Assembly: GCA_032622095.1 (NCBI GenBank)
Contig: CP136063.1
Span: forward strand, 68,091,897 to 68,155,896
DNA: 64,000 nt
Direction: 5' to 3'
From: Siphonodentalium dalli
Taxonomy: Eukaryota > Mollusca > Scaphopoda > Gadilida > Siphonodentaliidae
Positions 32,628 to 44,959 of this stretch are shown here, piece after piece. The notes below the pieces were generated by a model. That model ran no database searches, was not told the origin of the DNA, and saw only the letters and a list, made by a program, of their open reading frames with translations. The translations under genes were made by a program, and so were the position numbers. The first letter of the stretch is position 1, and each line of letters opens with the position of its first letter.

Positions 32628-34014
32628 AAGGCCTAACAAAAAAAGACCTGTGTTTGGGGTCACATGGTCTGAAAATATTAGGGTAGGTAGGGATTATCTT
32701 TTTTTTTTAATTCTTTTTTTTTTTAATAATTAAACAGTTACATACCGCATAATAATTTAACCTTGTAATGATATTGTGAATGTATTAATTCCCCCATGTA
32801 CTCTGACAGCCATATAGTATATGAGATGTGACATATTTCACATCAACCAGGCCTAGATGGATAATAATTTACACATACCATATTCATTTTAATATATTAA
32901 AATAATTTGATATAATTTCAGGCGGTTTTCAGACATTCCTGAACTGAAATATAAATGTATAAAATTGTTTTAATACTGGTACCATTTAACTGTGGATATT
33001 TATATTAAATAAATAACAGTTTGTCATATTTGTTGTTTTAATATAATATAAAACAGATGCTTTCCTTTATTATATTTGGAAATTATAAGTGTCAAAACAA
33101 GGAGAGTAACTTTAATATTATAGTAAACAGTGGTAAAAACTTATAAATAACTGCGGAATTTCCCATTCAACGAACGATCCGATTGGTACTAGCACATAAT
33201 TATTTATAGCAGTCCAATGGGCGGAGATCTGACCAGAGTGATGCATTGAATGTCAGAAACACGGGGTCGTATTTTGTCACAATCATGTCGACAACTTTTC
33301 AGCACGAAAAGGTGTTTTGCGAAATATTCGTATTGACAACAATATGTAGATATGTACTAGATCATACATCCAACTGCATTCACGCACAGCTTGGTAAAAC
33401 ACAGCGCCAGATTGCAGCAATATTGCCAATATAAACAAGTAAATAATACGCCCAGCATAAACCAACTTCCCACTGTGAGCCCCGTGTGTTCAATCAATGA
33501 TTCTATTCGATCATTTGTCCGACCATTCCACGTATGGATAAAGGGACGCAGGTTGTAAACAGCGTGACAGGAAACTCCTATCGCGGGCCTCACTTTGGAG
33601 AAGCCGCGTAAGCAACACGTTAGCTACGCCGCATTGAATGGATTGGTTTATTATTTACTGGGTGTGAAAGCTATACACGTGGTTTGTGAATGAATGTTCC
33701 AGAACATCGCGGAACATGTTGTTGATGTTTAGAACTTCTCAAAATATGAACTACGCGGGCTGGATTAATTATTAAATAAGCACTCTGTGCAGCAGTGCCT
33801 ACGTATGTCGGCCTATTCATGTTTTAAAATATATTTTTGGCATTGATTGTGTGAGTTTGAACAACCTCTGGATGGAGTAGACAAAGCCGTATATAAAAGA
33901 TGTAAGATTGGAATTCAAAATTTTTGGAAATCTCAATAAAAAGTTTAGGGTCGCATGGTTTTATTAGGCACGGTCGGGTGACCCCAAACACAGGTATTTT
34001 TTTGTTAGGCCTAA
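32628..34014. mobile_element. Family I TIR element, ~1.4 kb
   Basis: Left end 'aggcctaacaaaaaaagacc' then 'tgtgtttggggtcac'. Right end 'gtgaccccaaacacaggtat' then 'ttttttgttaggcct'. TIRs of about 40 bp. No transposase-like frame in the interior; the small frames (33246-33434, 33357-33593) overlap on opposite strands without domains. Confidence 0.75.
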
Positions 34015-34479
34015 ACACAAAATACCGGTCATAATCTCATATGTCGCCTGTTTCCTATAAATAACATACTAACCTACAAGTTACAACTCTGCAGCGATAA
34101 AATCGGTCCGGACGCCAAATTAACGGAGTTTAAAACATTTTTCACGATGAAAAATGCGAACCCACTTAAACGGAACAATTGGGAGATCGCAATTTTCGTT
34201 TTGGACGTCGGAAAGTGAATCTACTATATGATAATGAGTATATGGCTTTGTCGGAGGCCGAAAACATGATTATCTCACTAGTAGTTTGTGAATTATTCAA
34301 AAGTTGTAGTTATGTAGTGAAATAGGTGTTGACTATAGAATTAGATGAGATTATGCATTGTCATCGTCAAATAAGGGTTAACAAATCCCCATATTAGGCC
34401 TATTAATATTATACACTATGTGGTCGACCTTTTTGTCTTTCCTTCGTTTGATTGGTATAGGTAAACCGACATACAGAGG

Positions 34480-34640
34480 TAACCATTACTATATAGATAA
34501 TGAATGGCTTGGAGTTGACTATGCCAAAATAGTGGTTCTCGAGGAGGAATAGTCCACGAGCCGCAGGCTCGTGGACTATTCCTCCTCGCGGACCACTATT
34601 TTGGAATAGTCAACGACAAGACATTCAATTATATTATATC
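34480..34640. repeat. Near-perfect ~100-bp hairpin
   Basis: The arms 34513-34560 and 34566-34613 ('gttgactatgccaaaatagt', 'gaggaggaatagtccacgag' versus 'ctcgtggactattcctcctc', 'actattttggaatagtcaac') close on a 'ccgcagg' loop. Weaker pairing extends outward. Could be a young foldback MITE. Confidence 0.75.
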
Positions 34641-35582
34641 GAACATTTGCGCAATTTGTACAATTCTCACACAATTTCTTAGTCTGATTTTATCACATTT
34701 TTATTTTACCTTGACTTTTGGAAGTCGGTCTCAGATTTTACAATTTACGACAATATTTTGACGATGGCAGGGAAGCATAACTATGTTATTAGTTACATCT
34801 AGCAGCATCTCTTCATGATTCATACATTCATTTCTATAAATACGTCATCAGCAAAGACATTTTGGCGAAATTTTAGAAGTTAACTTGTTTATCTTCGATT
34901 AACCGGAAAAGGAAATTATAAATAACGTCCACTGGATTGTAAAATTAGGACTGGCCGCTTGCCAACTAAATGGACAAACTATTAAATACATTGGCTTGAT
35001 ATCATCGGACATTTGTAAGACCATTGCAATCCCGGTACCGATATCGCAACAAATATCGCACACGGTATAGTTTAAGATTGGCCGTATCTTCAGGCGGCAG
35101 CCCGATTTCGCGAAATTAGTTTGTTACTATAAATAGAAAAAGAATAGTAGGCATGTATGAATCCTACTGTGGTACTATCGTAAAATAGTATAGCAGTGTG
35201 CAGCCAATCAGAATGCGAGAAAGTCACGTGAGATATAATATTATATAGTATACACCTCCGATTCGAGAGGTAGGTCCTAGGCTATCACGTATCACTCAGT
35301 GACGAGAACAACAGTAGGCCTACCATTATCTCACCAAAAGCCATTTCAGTTATTGTAATTAATTCGCTCATTACCTCTAAATACAATATCAAGCATTTTC
35401 TTACCAGAATTAAATAATTGCAATTCAATTATTTATTTGTCCTCATCAGATATTTAAACACAAAACATATAAATTTGAAGATCCAAGCACGGTCCCGCGC
35501 AGTCGATACCAAATTAGACAAAATTGTATTTTTCTAGCATTCCGGGTTAAAAGAAAACTTTAAAATAGTCACATCACTTATT
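34641..35582. other. Intergenic DNA, nothing recognised
   Basis: No coding frames or repeat ends recognised between two palindromic features. Confidence 0.45.
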
Positions 35583-36541
35583 AGGCCAAAAAAAAAAATA
35601 TCTGTGTTTGGGGTAACATGACCTGAAAAAATTTGGGTAGGTAGGGATTATTTTTTTTTATATGAAGGCTATAAAAGCGATATAACTTATCAGTCAAATT
35701 ATACGATGTTGACTGTATGTCTTTCCATTGTTTGTCCATTATATTCAGTTGTCGTCAGGTGAGTATCTTTATGATGAGACTCATGTCTCTAATATTTGGT
35801 GAAACATTTTAACGTTAATTTCAGTAAACAAAAGCCATTGAAAAGTCGGAAACACCACTTGGTTCCATTTAGATGAGTTATGATTTATATATTATTTTAC
35901 ATGTAGCTGCAAGCGTTGAACTGTGCATATTCTATGGAAACAACCACTTGTCATATATTTTCAAAGTCATTTAATTTCTATTAACCAACATCGTACACAT
36001 ATCAATTGGGTTAATAAACATATCCCATGCCCATGCATGGCCCATAAGTCTAATTGACTTCGTTTTATTTTCTGTTAAAGTTGCCTATTATCGAGGCATC
36101 CCGTTTCTGAATGTCAGTTTGGCCACTAACCCCAGTTTGGTGTGTTTTGTGAGCGCGATTTTGGAGTTAATTGGACTAACGACTCACTTAATTAAAGTCA
36201 GCAACTTAAACTAATAGAAACTGGAAGAATAAAGTGAAGTTGGGAGAATGAGATTGCTAATTTTCAGACTGAAAGTTGTGAAAAATTAATTTTGCAAATA
36301 AAAAGTTTATGCGGGCGGTCCAGCGAGCGGGTTACCGGAAACACTTTGGTGTGGACATTTATTAACGTCCACACGGACAAGTATCTTTCTGTCCGCGGAC
36401 GCCATGTTTATTATTTACCTGCTGGACATTCACGCGCCAACAATAGCACGCGGGGGACACGGAAAAAAGTTTTGAGTCGCACGTTTTTTTTAGGCTCGGT
36501 CGGGCGACCCCAAACACAGGTATTTTGTTTTTTAGGCCTTA
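35583..36541. mobile_element. Family I TIR element, ~960 bp
   Basis: Ends 'aggccaaaaaaaaaaatatc' 'tgtgtttggggtaac' and 'gcgaccccaaacacaggtat' 'tttgttttttaggcct', matching the copy at 32628-34014. The interior differs, so the two are separate deletion derivatives. Confidence 0.75.
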
Positions 36542-37781
36542 TGTCACAGGCATCGCGAAAACACACAAAAGTGTCCACTCATTTTACCATCGATCTATAT
36601 TTACATACGTCGATGGTTTTACATTAAAAACCAGTACAAACTATCATAATTCAAACGCTCTTTATTGCCTACCATGTTTCAACAGAAGTATGGTCGCTCT
36701 TTATAAGAGGCGATAATTGGAATTTTTGCAAGGCTGACAACAAATGAGTAAAATTTATTCTCTCGAAAGCCGATAGCTGGCCATCAAAACGTCAATACCG
36801 GTATGTCAATTATAGAAACCTTAAGTTCATGGTATGATACATGTACATGTATATACTTACATTAGGAATAAAACGGCATGCGTTGTGCATAATAACGATA
36901 CCAAAATAAACATGCAATGATATCTTTTACACACAGGGGTCCGGGAACATTTAAAAAAAATAATATATTATGATATTATTTTCAAAAATAATATAATAAA
37001 ATAAAAAGTTGCACAACCCCCGTGCATTTTACCTTTAGCACATTTATTTACAGTATTCTCAGAAATTCGTTGTCATTTCCGCTGATACATGTAAGTTCCG
37101 TACATCGTAAAATAGCAACAATTCAAAAAAAAAAAGTCTACACATAATGGCATACCCATTTGAATTCAAATGCCGATGCCGGAAAAAATGTGTACAGTAA
37201 TTCCATGTCCCGTTAAAAACCCCCACACACAAACCTCCACCACATAATTTTTCTGTAACTCCACCCATATTTGACAATTGATCTTCTAATTGGTCAGATT
37301 CACTTCCTGAATGCGTATTTTATTGACATTTTAATCATACTAGAGTTTGTATCAAAATTATGCCATTGACATTTCTTTACCAAAAATAAAGATGATTTTT
37401 CTTAAGTAAACAACATTTGAAGGGATATGGAAATTATTTTATTATTTTTGAAATGCAAATTGATTACTTTTAAAAAGCGTAATACTAATAGTCTATGCTT
37501 TACATTTTGTATGTTATTTGGCCGCAATAAGCAGAATCCGGCCCACATCATAAGTAACAAAAGTTGGCTAATAAGTGGATATCATGGCCAATATAAAGTA
37601 GAAATGCGGCCAATGATCCTACAGTGGCCTACATATTTTGACAGGCACCATTTTGAAATGACCATCACCATCCATTTGCCAATTTTGGCGTCTGTCATTT
37701 TGAGCCTTGATCATTATGATGTATCAATCCATATATGTATTTGCAGCTTATCTTTGAAGAAAGTTACATCACTGCTGAACC
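36542..37781 (+). promoter_or_regulatory. 5' flank / probable 5' UTR of EFCAB7
   Basis: Non-repetitive, AT-rich. A 'tatgtatttgcag' at 37734-37746 could be an acceptor for a 5' UTR exon starting at 37747. Alternatively the UTR is continuous. The open frame at 37427-37810 is in another frame from the protein. No TATA box or promoter element can be pinned down. Confidence 0.35.
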
Positions 37782-37884
37782 ATGCCAAAAGACGAGGAAT
37801 TTCTATTTGAATGCAAAGCAGCATATTTGTCTGTGAAAGATGATTTACAGGATGAAATACAAAGCAAAGATGATCTCATACAAG
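37782..37884 (+). CDS. EFCAB7: EFCAB7 exon with start codon
   Basis: First coding exon: MPKDEEFLFECKAAYLSV, then KDDLQDEIQSKDDLIQ. This aligns with the vertebrate EFCAB7 N-terminal stretch that has an acidic EE pair, a C-R/K-A-A-Y-L motif and an SKD motif. EFCAB7 is an EF-hand protein that, with IQCE, holds the EVC-EVC2 complex at the ciliary EvC zone for Hedgehog signalling in vertebrates. The start is secure: an in-frame TGA sits two codons upstream (37776-37778) and A is at -3. The exon ends CAAG|gtattt in phase 1. The vertebrate leader before this point (about 25-30 residues) is absent. A 43-bp minisatellite begins in the last bases of this exon and repeats its donor site. Confidence 0.9.
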
Positions 37885-38612
37885 GTATTTAGGCCTCATT
37901 AAATGGTGCTGAATGGTCTCATACAAAGTACTCAGGCCTCATTAAATGGTGCTGGATGGTCTCATACAAGGTATTTAGGCCTCATTAAATGGTGCTGAAT
38001 GGTCTCATACAAGGTACTCAGGCCTCATTAAATGGTGCTGGATGGTCTCATACAGGGTATTTAGGCCTTATTAAATGGTGCTGGATGGTCTCATACAAGG
38101 TACTCAGGCCTCATTAAATGGTGCTGGATGGTCTCATACAGGGTATTTAGGCCTTATTAAATGGTGCTGGATGGTCTCATACAAGGTACTCAGGCCTCAT
38201 TATATGATGCTGGATGATCTCATACATGTGCAAGGTATTTAGGTCTCTTATTATATGGTGCTGATCTCATACAAGTATTCAGGCATCATTATATGGTGCT
38301 GGATGGTCTCATACAAGGTATTCAGGCATCATTATATGGTGCTGGATGGTCTCATACAAGGTATTCAGGCATCATTATATGGTGCTGGATGGTCTCATAC
38401 AAGGTATTCAGGCATCCTTATATGGTGCTGGATGATCTCATACGAGGTATTCAGGCCTCATTAAATGGTGCTGGATGGTCTCATACAAGGTATTCAGGCC
38501 TCATTAAATGGTGCTGGATGGTCTCATACAAGGTATTCAGGCCTCATTAAATGGTGCTGGATGGTCTCATACAAGGTATTCAGGCCTCATTAAATGGTGC
38601 TGGATGATTTTA
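37868..38612 (+). repeat. 43-bp minisatellite copying an EFCAB7 splice donor
   Basis: Seventeen 43-bp units (occasional 42 and 47) with consensus ggtctcatacaaggtattca ggcctcattaaatggtgctg gat. The first occurrence of 'gatctcatacaag|gtattt' is the end of EFCAB7 exon 1 and its donor; every later unit carries the same donor-like caag|gta. The first eight units alternate gtattt/gtactc, an 86-bp higher-order repeat. Then a block with 'catcattatatgg' and a block with 'ctcattaaatgg' follow. Frames read through it (38255-38550) are artefacts. Confidence 0.95.
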
Positions 38613-38703
38613 GAATGAGGTTCCCAGAGGGTGAATTTAGTTACTGTACCCCACACAGCGGTCTGGCATCACCAAATTGGCCTCATTCTGCATGGTCTCA
38701 TGT
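38611..38703. repeat. Family A fragment ending the minisatellite
   Basis: 'agaatgaggttcccagaggg' then 'cctcattctgcatgg'. One decayed hairpin inserted at the last minisatellite unit. Confidence 0.7.
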
Positions 38704-39191
38704 GCTATCAGAGGACTATTATAATCAGCATGTCCATCCAGGTTGTCCAGATCATAACTTCGATAATTTTAATCATAATTTTCCATGGTGTTTGGAATGA
38801 AGTTGATAATTGGCAACGCGCAGGTCAAATTCGGTCATGGTCCAATGATTCTTGACGTAGTTATGCGTGTTTTTTACTTTGAAATTGCATTTTTTGGAGA
38901 ACATGCAGGTCATCGTCAAGTTAGAATAATTTTTTTTCCAGAATTTTATTTCTTTGTTTTTAAAAACTTCCAATGCCCCAAGAAGCCAGTTCTTTTTAGG
39001 GGACGTGTGGTCAGTGACCTTTTATTTGTTTGTATGTCAGAGTATATTTCTATTCATATATTCATATTTAAATATCCAGCATTGATTTTCGTTGTAACAT
39101 CAGTGGTCCCTTCAGATCTTAAAACTGATAATTCAATCGAAAAAAAATATTGTGTCAATTTTCTATTATATACCGGTATGACATTTTGCAG

Positions 39192-39257
39192 TTCTTCAAC
39201 AATCAGGAAGAAATCCCTCGTCGAGAACAATAAAGAAATACTGGGACTCGGGCACTT
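39192..39257 (+). CDS. EFCAB7: EFCAB7 exon 2
   Basis: 66 nt after 'gacattttgcag', donor ACT T|gtaagt, phase 1 at both ends. It reads (V)LQQSGRNPSSRTIKKYW then DSGT. The vertebrate protein has LQHAGRNPSQKTINKYW here, so the exon is certain despite its small size. It falls in a long intron between the minisatellite and a pair of C elements. With exon 1 it completes the first, non-canonical EF-hand-like helix region before the true calcium loops. Confidence 0.92.
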
Positions 39258-39646
39258 GTAAGTACACAGATATAGTTAGATAAAAATGGAAATTTTGGGG
39301 TATTCACTTAGGGACTGTTTTAGGGTTTGAGTTTGGGCACCCTTTGGTGTACATCGATGCACTTGTGCCAAAACCTACCCCGCTATATTTACATAGAAAA
39401 CAGCATGCCATTGTGTAGAACGTTACAATTCAAATTCAATTGGTACCGGTACATAAAGTATATAACAGAAGGTTTGCATATAATTGCAATTAATGCACCA
39501 TTATGCATGTCAATTAGATTCTAGATCTTTTGGCAATAAAGTCTCTTTTATAGCATGCCCATTGCCATTAACTGATGAGTATTTTCATATTAGCACCGTT
39601 ATCTGAAAAATCTAGTTATAGATCTACAATCTAATGAAAAATCTAG

Positions 39647-40039
39647 TTACCCAACAAACCGGCCAAAACCGGCCAAATAAAGCTTCAACAGCCTAAAATA
39701 TCTTCGGTCTGTCTCAATAGAACCATACACATATGGATATCATTGGAACCGGCTCCTTGACCACATTGTGATAGTTACAGTTATGCCCTGTGCCAATGCA
39801 TTCTCTTATATATGCGAGTCGACCATAGGTCACCTCGCATATATAAGAGAATGCATTGGCCTAAAAAAAATCTTTTTTTTAACACTTTTTACCATTTTTT
39901 CTTACATTCTTTAACAATTTTATAATTTTTAATGTGTTAAGCCAATGCATTCTCTTATATATGCGAGGCGACCTATGGTCGACTCGCATATATAAGAGAA
40001 TGCATTGGCACAGGGCCCTTCTGTTGGGTAAAGGGTTAA
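39647..40039. mobile_element. Family C-ii MITE, left TTAA lost
   Basis: 'gttacccaacaaaccggcc' to 'ctgttgggtaaaggg' TTAA, in EFCAB7 intron 2. Confidence 0.85.
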
Positions 40040-40322
40040 TTTTGTAATCTTTTGTTGGAAATCCCCCCCCCCCCCCTGCACTTTTATTTGGGTCTTATGT
40101 TAATTTTCATTGAAAATCCCCCCTGCACTATAATTTGGGGATGCACTTTTACTTTGGAGCTCGAGAGTATGGCATTCTTACAATGCTTGGGATGTCAACC
40201 TGTATTTAGCAGCAGTCAGAGCAGTGTTATCTCTAAGTGTGATTGCTTGTTATTATCACAATGTCACTTGCAAAAAAGCCTTGTCACGATATGGCCTGAC
40301 AGCTGAAATGACATTAAACCCT

Positions 40323-40516
40323 TAACCCTGTCATGAAGGGAGCTGCGTTAGTGCAACATTAAAGATCCTCTGCCAGTGCATTCTCTTATATATGCGAGTC
40401 TCCCATAGGGAGCCTCGCATATATAAGAGAATGCACTGGCTTACAAGATCAAGGTAAATATTGTTAGGCCAAATGTATTCTCTAATATATTAGAGGCTCC
40501 ATATGGGAGCCTCTAA
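40323..40516. repeat. Family C-iv MITE, right part lost
   Basis: 'TTAACCCTGTCATGAAGGGA', two hairpins, the second ending 'gggagcctctaat'. No right terminus. A C14 run lies just upstream at 40063-40076. Confidence 0.7.
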
Positions 40517-41005
40517 TCATCAGACTCTGGTCATCAGACTGGTGATCGATAGAAAGGTTTAGCTGTACTTATGTGTAACTTGTAATGTGTGTTTCTTTAC
40601 TATTACTCTGGAGATTCACTGGGTGGGAAAAGTAATGATTTTATAGTGCCAAACCTACACATTTATAGATATCGGCCCGACATGTAGGAAAACATGTAAC
40701 AATAGTCAGTGGTGAAGACAAGAATCCAAGATGCGACCACTGCTTTGCTTTAATCAATATAAGCTGCATCCGCTCAGGCAAATCCAATTGTCACATAGCA
40801 TTGATTGCTCATTAGAAGATTGGATTATTTCTCTTTGCAACAAGTTTAGTATGCTACACATTGGGCAAAAAACATATAAACGGTTTGACAGGGTATATGT
40901 AGACAAAATGGTCACGGGAGTCAGGTGATGTCCGTTAGCAAAAGTAAAACATGTTACAAGTGACATGTATGTATTGCTAAACCTGGATAATGTTCTATTT
41001 TACAG

Positions 41006-41151
41006 CTTACCTTTCATACAGAGACTTTGTAGACATCTGTCGAAAGGAGAAGGTTACGAGCAGTGATGAACTGATGAAGGCGTTTAGTAAAATAGATATA
41101 AATGGGGACGGATATATATCTTTGGACGAACTCTACAAAATCATGACAACG
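41006..41151 (+). CDS. EFCAB7: EFCAB7 exon 3, first calcium EF-hand
   Basis: 146 nt after 'ttctattttacag', entering with two bases (T+CT gives Ser) and leaving in phase 0 at ACAACG|gtaaat. It reads SYLSYRDFVDICRKEK, VTSSDELMKAFSKI, DINGDGYISLDE, LYKIMTT. The loop (residues 87-98 of the joined protein) has D, N, D, Y, S and E at the calcium positions, with the invariant Gly at 6. The FxDICRKEK..TS..EL motif is shared with vertebrate EFCAB7. The human loop is less canonical here than this one, so calcium binding is probably real in this species. Confidence 0.93.
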
Positions 41152-41563
41152 GTAAATTTATATTTATCTTTCTTTAATTTTCCTTTCTCAAACATATTGA
41201 AGTAATAATAAACAATGTGAGTTCAGATGTAAAACATTGAAATAAGGGAGTTATCCTGATGAATCATATATCCAAACTATTGGGCAAAAATATATATCCA
41301 CTTTATCCAAATTATCATCCTATATAACATTTTGTGTTTAAATTTATAATTATATACAGTAATTCTCTTTTATTGAATACTTTTGTTTTCATTTCTTTTC
41401 ATTTCAATTTGTTAACATTAAAAAATTTATTACATCTTGTCTGAGTCTGTTACTATTATTAAAGATTTATGCAGAGTTTCGGTCAAATTTTTATTAACTA
41501 AATTTGTCACAGTACAATTGCCCTGTACCTTTCCAAAATCACAAAACACCACTGCATTATCCC

Positions 41564-41844
41564 TTAACCCTTTGAGTGCCAGGTCCGATTTTTGTATCAA
41601 CCCATATACCCTGTGCCAATGCATTCTCTTATATATGCGAGTCGACCATAGGTCGCCTCGCATATATAAGAGAATGCATTGGCCTAACAATTTTTCATCA
41701 TTTGTTATTATTTTTTACAATTTTAACAATTTTTTAAAAATCTATAAAAAAAAAAAAAAATTATTTTTTTTATTTTTTTAGGGCCGATTTTACAGACCGT
41801 AAATTAGGGCCGATGAGATCGGCCCCTGGCACTGAAAGGGTTAA
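41564..41844. mobile_element. Family C-i MITE in EFCAB7 intron 3
   Basis: TTAA, CCCTTTGAGTGCCAGGTCCG to 'cccctggcactgaaaggg', TTAA. It ends about 100 bp upstream of exon 4. The minus- and plus-strand frames at 41430-41781 arise from it. Confidence 0.9.
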
Positions 41845-41945
41845 TTATTTCGGCAGACTTTGAAATGATCTAAATTGTGTATACAACACCTCACTAAAAT
41901 CTAGAAACAAGCAAATATGAAATTAGCATATTTTTCAACTTTCAG

Positions 41946-42032
41946 AAAGGGGAGAAGATGACATTAGATGAAGTTAGAAATATGATAGATGAAGTCGACG
42001 AGAATCGAGATGGACGGCTGGATTATGGCGAG
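41946..42032 (+). CDS. EFCAB7: EFCAB7 exon 4, second calcium EF-hand
   Basis: 87 nt, phase 0 to 0, after 'ttcaactttcag', donor GGCGAG|gttagt. It reads KGEKMTLDEVRNMI, DEV, then loop DENRDGRLDYGE (residues 123-134) with D, N, D, R, D and E at the coordinating places and Gly at 6. The preceding KGEKMTxxEV helix is nearly identical to the vertebrate RGEKMTREEV. Exons 3 and 4 together form one EF-hand pair. The loop's closing Glu is the last codon of the exon; the following Phe is the first codon of exon 5, about 9.2 kb away. Confidence 0.93.
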
Positions 42033-42242
42033 GTTAGTGTTTTATTTGTAATTTTAACAAAATGAACAGAAACAAGTCTGATTATAAGCCTTAGGTCGAG
42101 GACATTTTACTAAACAAAATTGAGTATTTCTTTCAATCTATTTCAATTATTACAAAATACTTGCCTTTGAGATTTTATGGGAGGATTCAGGCGATATAAG
42201 GACATTACTTGTTGTATTTCTTGAAAACTTTGTAGTAATATA

Positions 42243-42500
42243 TTAACGCTTTCATGAGGGAGCTGCACTGGTGCAGCATTAAAGGTCCTGTGCCAGTGCA
42301 TTCTCTTATATATGCGAGTCACCCATAGGGAGCCTTGCATATATAAGAGAATGCACTGGCTTAGAAGTCAAGGAAAATATTGTTAGGGCAATGCATTCTC
42401 TTATATATGAGAGCTCCCTATGGGAGACTCATATATAAGAGAATGCACTGGCACATGGTTTTTGCAAAATCTCAGGAAGCTCCAGTTATGGAAGGGTTAA
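42243..42500. mobile_element. Family C-iv MITE in EFCAB7 intron 4
   Basis: TTAACGCTTTCATGAGGGAG to 'ctccagttatggaaggg' TTAA, two hairpins. Confidence 0.85.
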
Positions 42501-43746
42501 GATTGAAAATGACGTGCCCTACTTTAGAAATTACTAGAATGCACTGTTTCTAGGGAAGTTTGTTCTAAGTTTCGCTCATTGGTGTTCAATAACTTTTAAC
42601 TAATATATAATAAATATTTGATACAAATGAATGAAATTATTAATTTTTTTAGTTTATTTGAGATGGAAAAACAGCAAAGACATCCCAGTTACTCATACTT
42701 TATGTTCAGATCTCGCTTATCTGTGACCAGTTTGAGGGCATGTTAATACACATTTATAATGCACATTTTAGACAGATGGTCGGATGCCAAATAGTTTGTC
42801 CTCTCAGCCTTTTAGAACGCTGTAAATAAGAAAGTGTCTCTGACAACAGCCATAAAATAAGATGGCGGTAAAACTGTTGGTTATTTTTATGTTTAAATGC
42901 CCCCATGTAGTGGGAAACGAAGAGTAACAATACACACTTTTTGCATCTGATTTCAGTACTTAAATTGGCCACTTTTGGCCATTATTTCAGCTACAGGGTT
43001 AAGCAGCAACCAGCTCATAATATATTATTTGTTATTTAGCGAGACATGGATACACAGATACACTCTATGTATTGAAATGAGAAAATAGATATTTTTTCCG
43101 AATTAAAATAAAGAATTTACCTCATTTGTATATTTGTTTCATACCTTTTTATTTGTTACTGATAGAACTATCCAAGAAACTGCATTAATATTGAGAAGGT
43201 AACTTGATTGAGTTTGGAGATATTGTAATTGCAAGCAAATAGCATGAAGCATGATTTGTTGGATTATTTAATCTTCTTTTCAGCTTTAACAAGACGCTCA
43301 TTTTGTACATAATAAAGTAGGTTTTTGCGAATCTAAAATTTCTGTTTCTATTGACATTTCAAATCATAAAATTTAAATTTTTTAAATTGAATTAGACATT
43401 TGAATCGAATTTTTTCTGGCTAGTGCCTTTGTAATACTGAATATATCAGTCCAAATATTACATCACTCGACTGCTAAATTTAGTAGAACCATTCTTGGGA
43501 TAAAGGCAGAATTTGTTTTGTGATCTATCAAAATATAGATTTTCAATTTAAACATCACTTTTTCTGGATTGATTCACTAATTATAGGGTTTGATTAATTG
43601 AACTAAAGTACCTAATAATCACTGCTTTTTGTTTTGTAATATTTTCCTATGAATTTTGCATGTATATATTATCACAATCATAGGAATTAAGAACATGTTG
43701 TGTGTTTTGTTATTTTATGGCAGCATTGTGGTCATATCAGGTTTAG
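42501..43746. other. EFCAB7 intron 4, nothing recognised
   Basis: AT-rich intron. No repeat termini or exon-like frames noticed. Confidence 0.5.
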
Positions 43747-43963
43747 TACAGTAATGCCCTAAATAATTGACTCCTTAACCACAGCAGAATTATGGTTAAT
43801 TTTTCAGGATTTAGTCATAAATATGGCTTGTTGCCATTCATTGGAAAGCTCTCGGTGAGAGCTTTCCGATGAATTGCAACAAGCCATTTTTCCGACTAAA
43901 TCTTGAAAAATTAACCATAATTCTGCTGTGGTTAAGGAGTCGATTATTTAGGGCATTACTGTA
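43747..43963. mobile_element. Family E palindromic MITE
   Basis: TACAGTAATGCCC to GGGCATTACTGTA. Confidence 0.88.
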
Positions 43964-44291
43964 TCTTGGTGTTTATCGGCATTTCAGATGCTAGGCCATA
44001 TCACGATGTGAGTTTTATTGGGGGAGGAAAGATTGTGCAGAGCGTTAATTTTACCGGGAAATCATTCCACTGCACGTAGAAGCCTCTGACCATCGTAAAG
44101 TATCTGACCCAGATGCATGTAAATGAATAAGATCAATCACCACTTTACTTTAATCTCAAATCCGCACTGATCAGGATTTGAACCAGTTTCTTCATAGCTT
44201 GATGTCTTATGTTGGTCTAATGTGCCATGCACCTTACTAACTAAGCCTCTGAGGGGACCCCTTTGGTCATATCAGAACCAGAGCCATTGTC

Positions 44292-44681
44292 TTAACCCTT
44301 TACCCAACAGAACGGCCCTGTGCCAATGCATTCTCTTATATATGCGAGTCGACCATAGGTCGCCTCGCATATATAAGAGAATGCATTGGCTTAACACATT
44401 AAAAATTATAAAATTGTTAAAGAATGTAAGAAAAAATGGTAAAAAGTGTTAAAAAAAGATTTTTTTTAGGCCAATGCATTCTCTTATATATGCGAGGCGA
44501 CCTATGGTCGACTCGCATATATAAGAGAATGCATTGGCACAGGGCATAACTGTAACCATCACAATGTGGTCAATGAGCCGGTTCCAATGATATCCATATT
44601 TGTATGGTTTTATTGAGACAGACCCAAGATAATTTAGGCTGTTGCAGCTTTATTTGGCCGGTTTGTTGGGTAAAGGGTTAA
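44292..44681. mobile_element. Family C-ii MITE (TTAA both sides)
   Basis: TTAACCCTTTACCCAACAGA to 'gtttgttgggtaaaggg' TTAA, both hairpins present. Confidence 0.9.
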
Positions 44682-44959
44682 AATGTGGCAATGAAAGCGA
44701 AATAAATGCATGGCTATGGTTGTGGACATACATGGTGCACTAAGAGAGATATAATTAGAAATTTTTATTTGACAGCATCTACCAATATTACTGGCTGGAA
44801 TAGATGAAGGAAAATTACAGAGATTTTTCTACCCTTTTTTGGTCCCAGGCCCTTGTCATTGGGAAAAATTTTCAGAGCTGAAATTTGGGATCTCCTGCAA
44901 TAATGACGAATATATGAACAAGGATTATCATTGTAGAAATGAGTATAATCAAACGACTG

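Noticed and set aside
37427-37810. 127-residue frame over the EFCAB7 start
   Set aside because: Different frame from the conserved protein; its end is a shadow of exon 1.
38255-38550. Repetitive open frames of 69-85 residues
   Set aside because: Read-through of the 43-bp minisatellite in two frames; unit length not divisible by 3.
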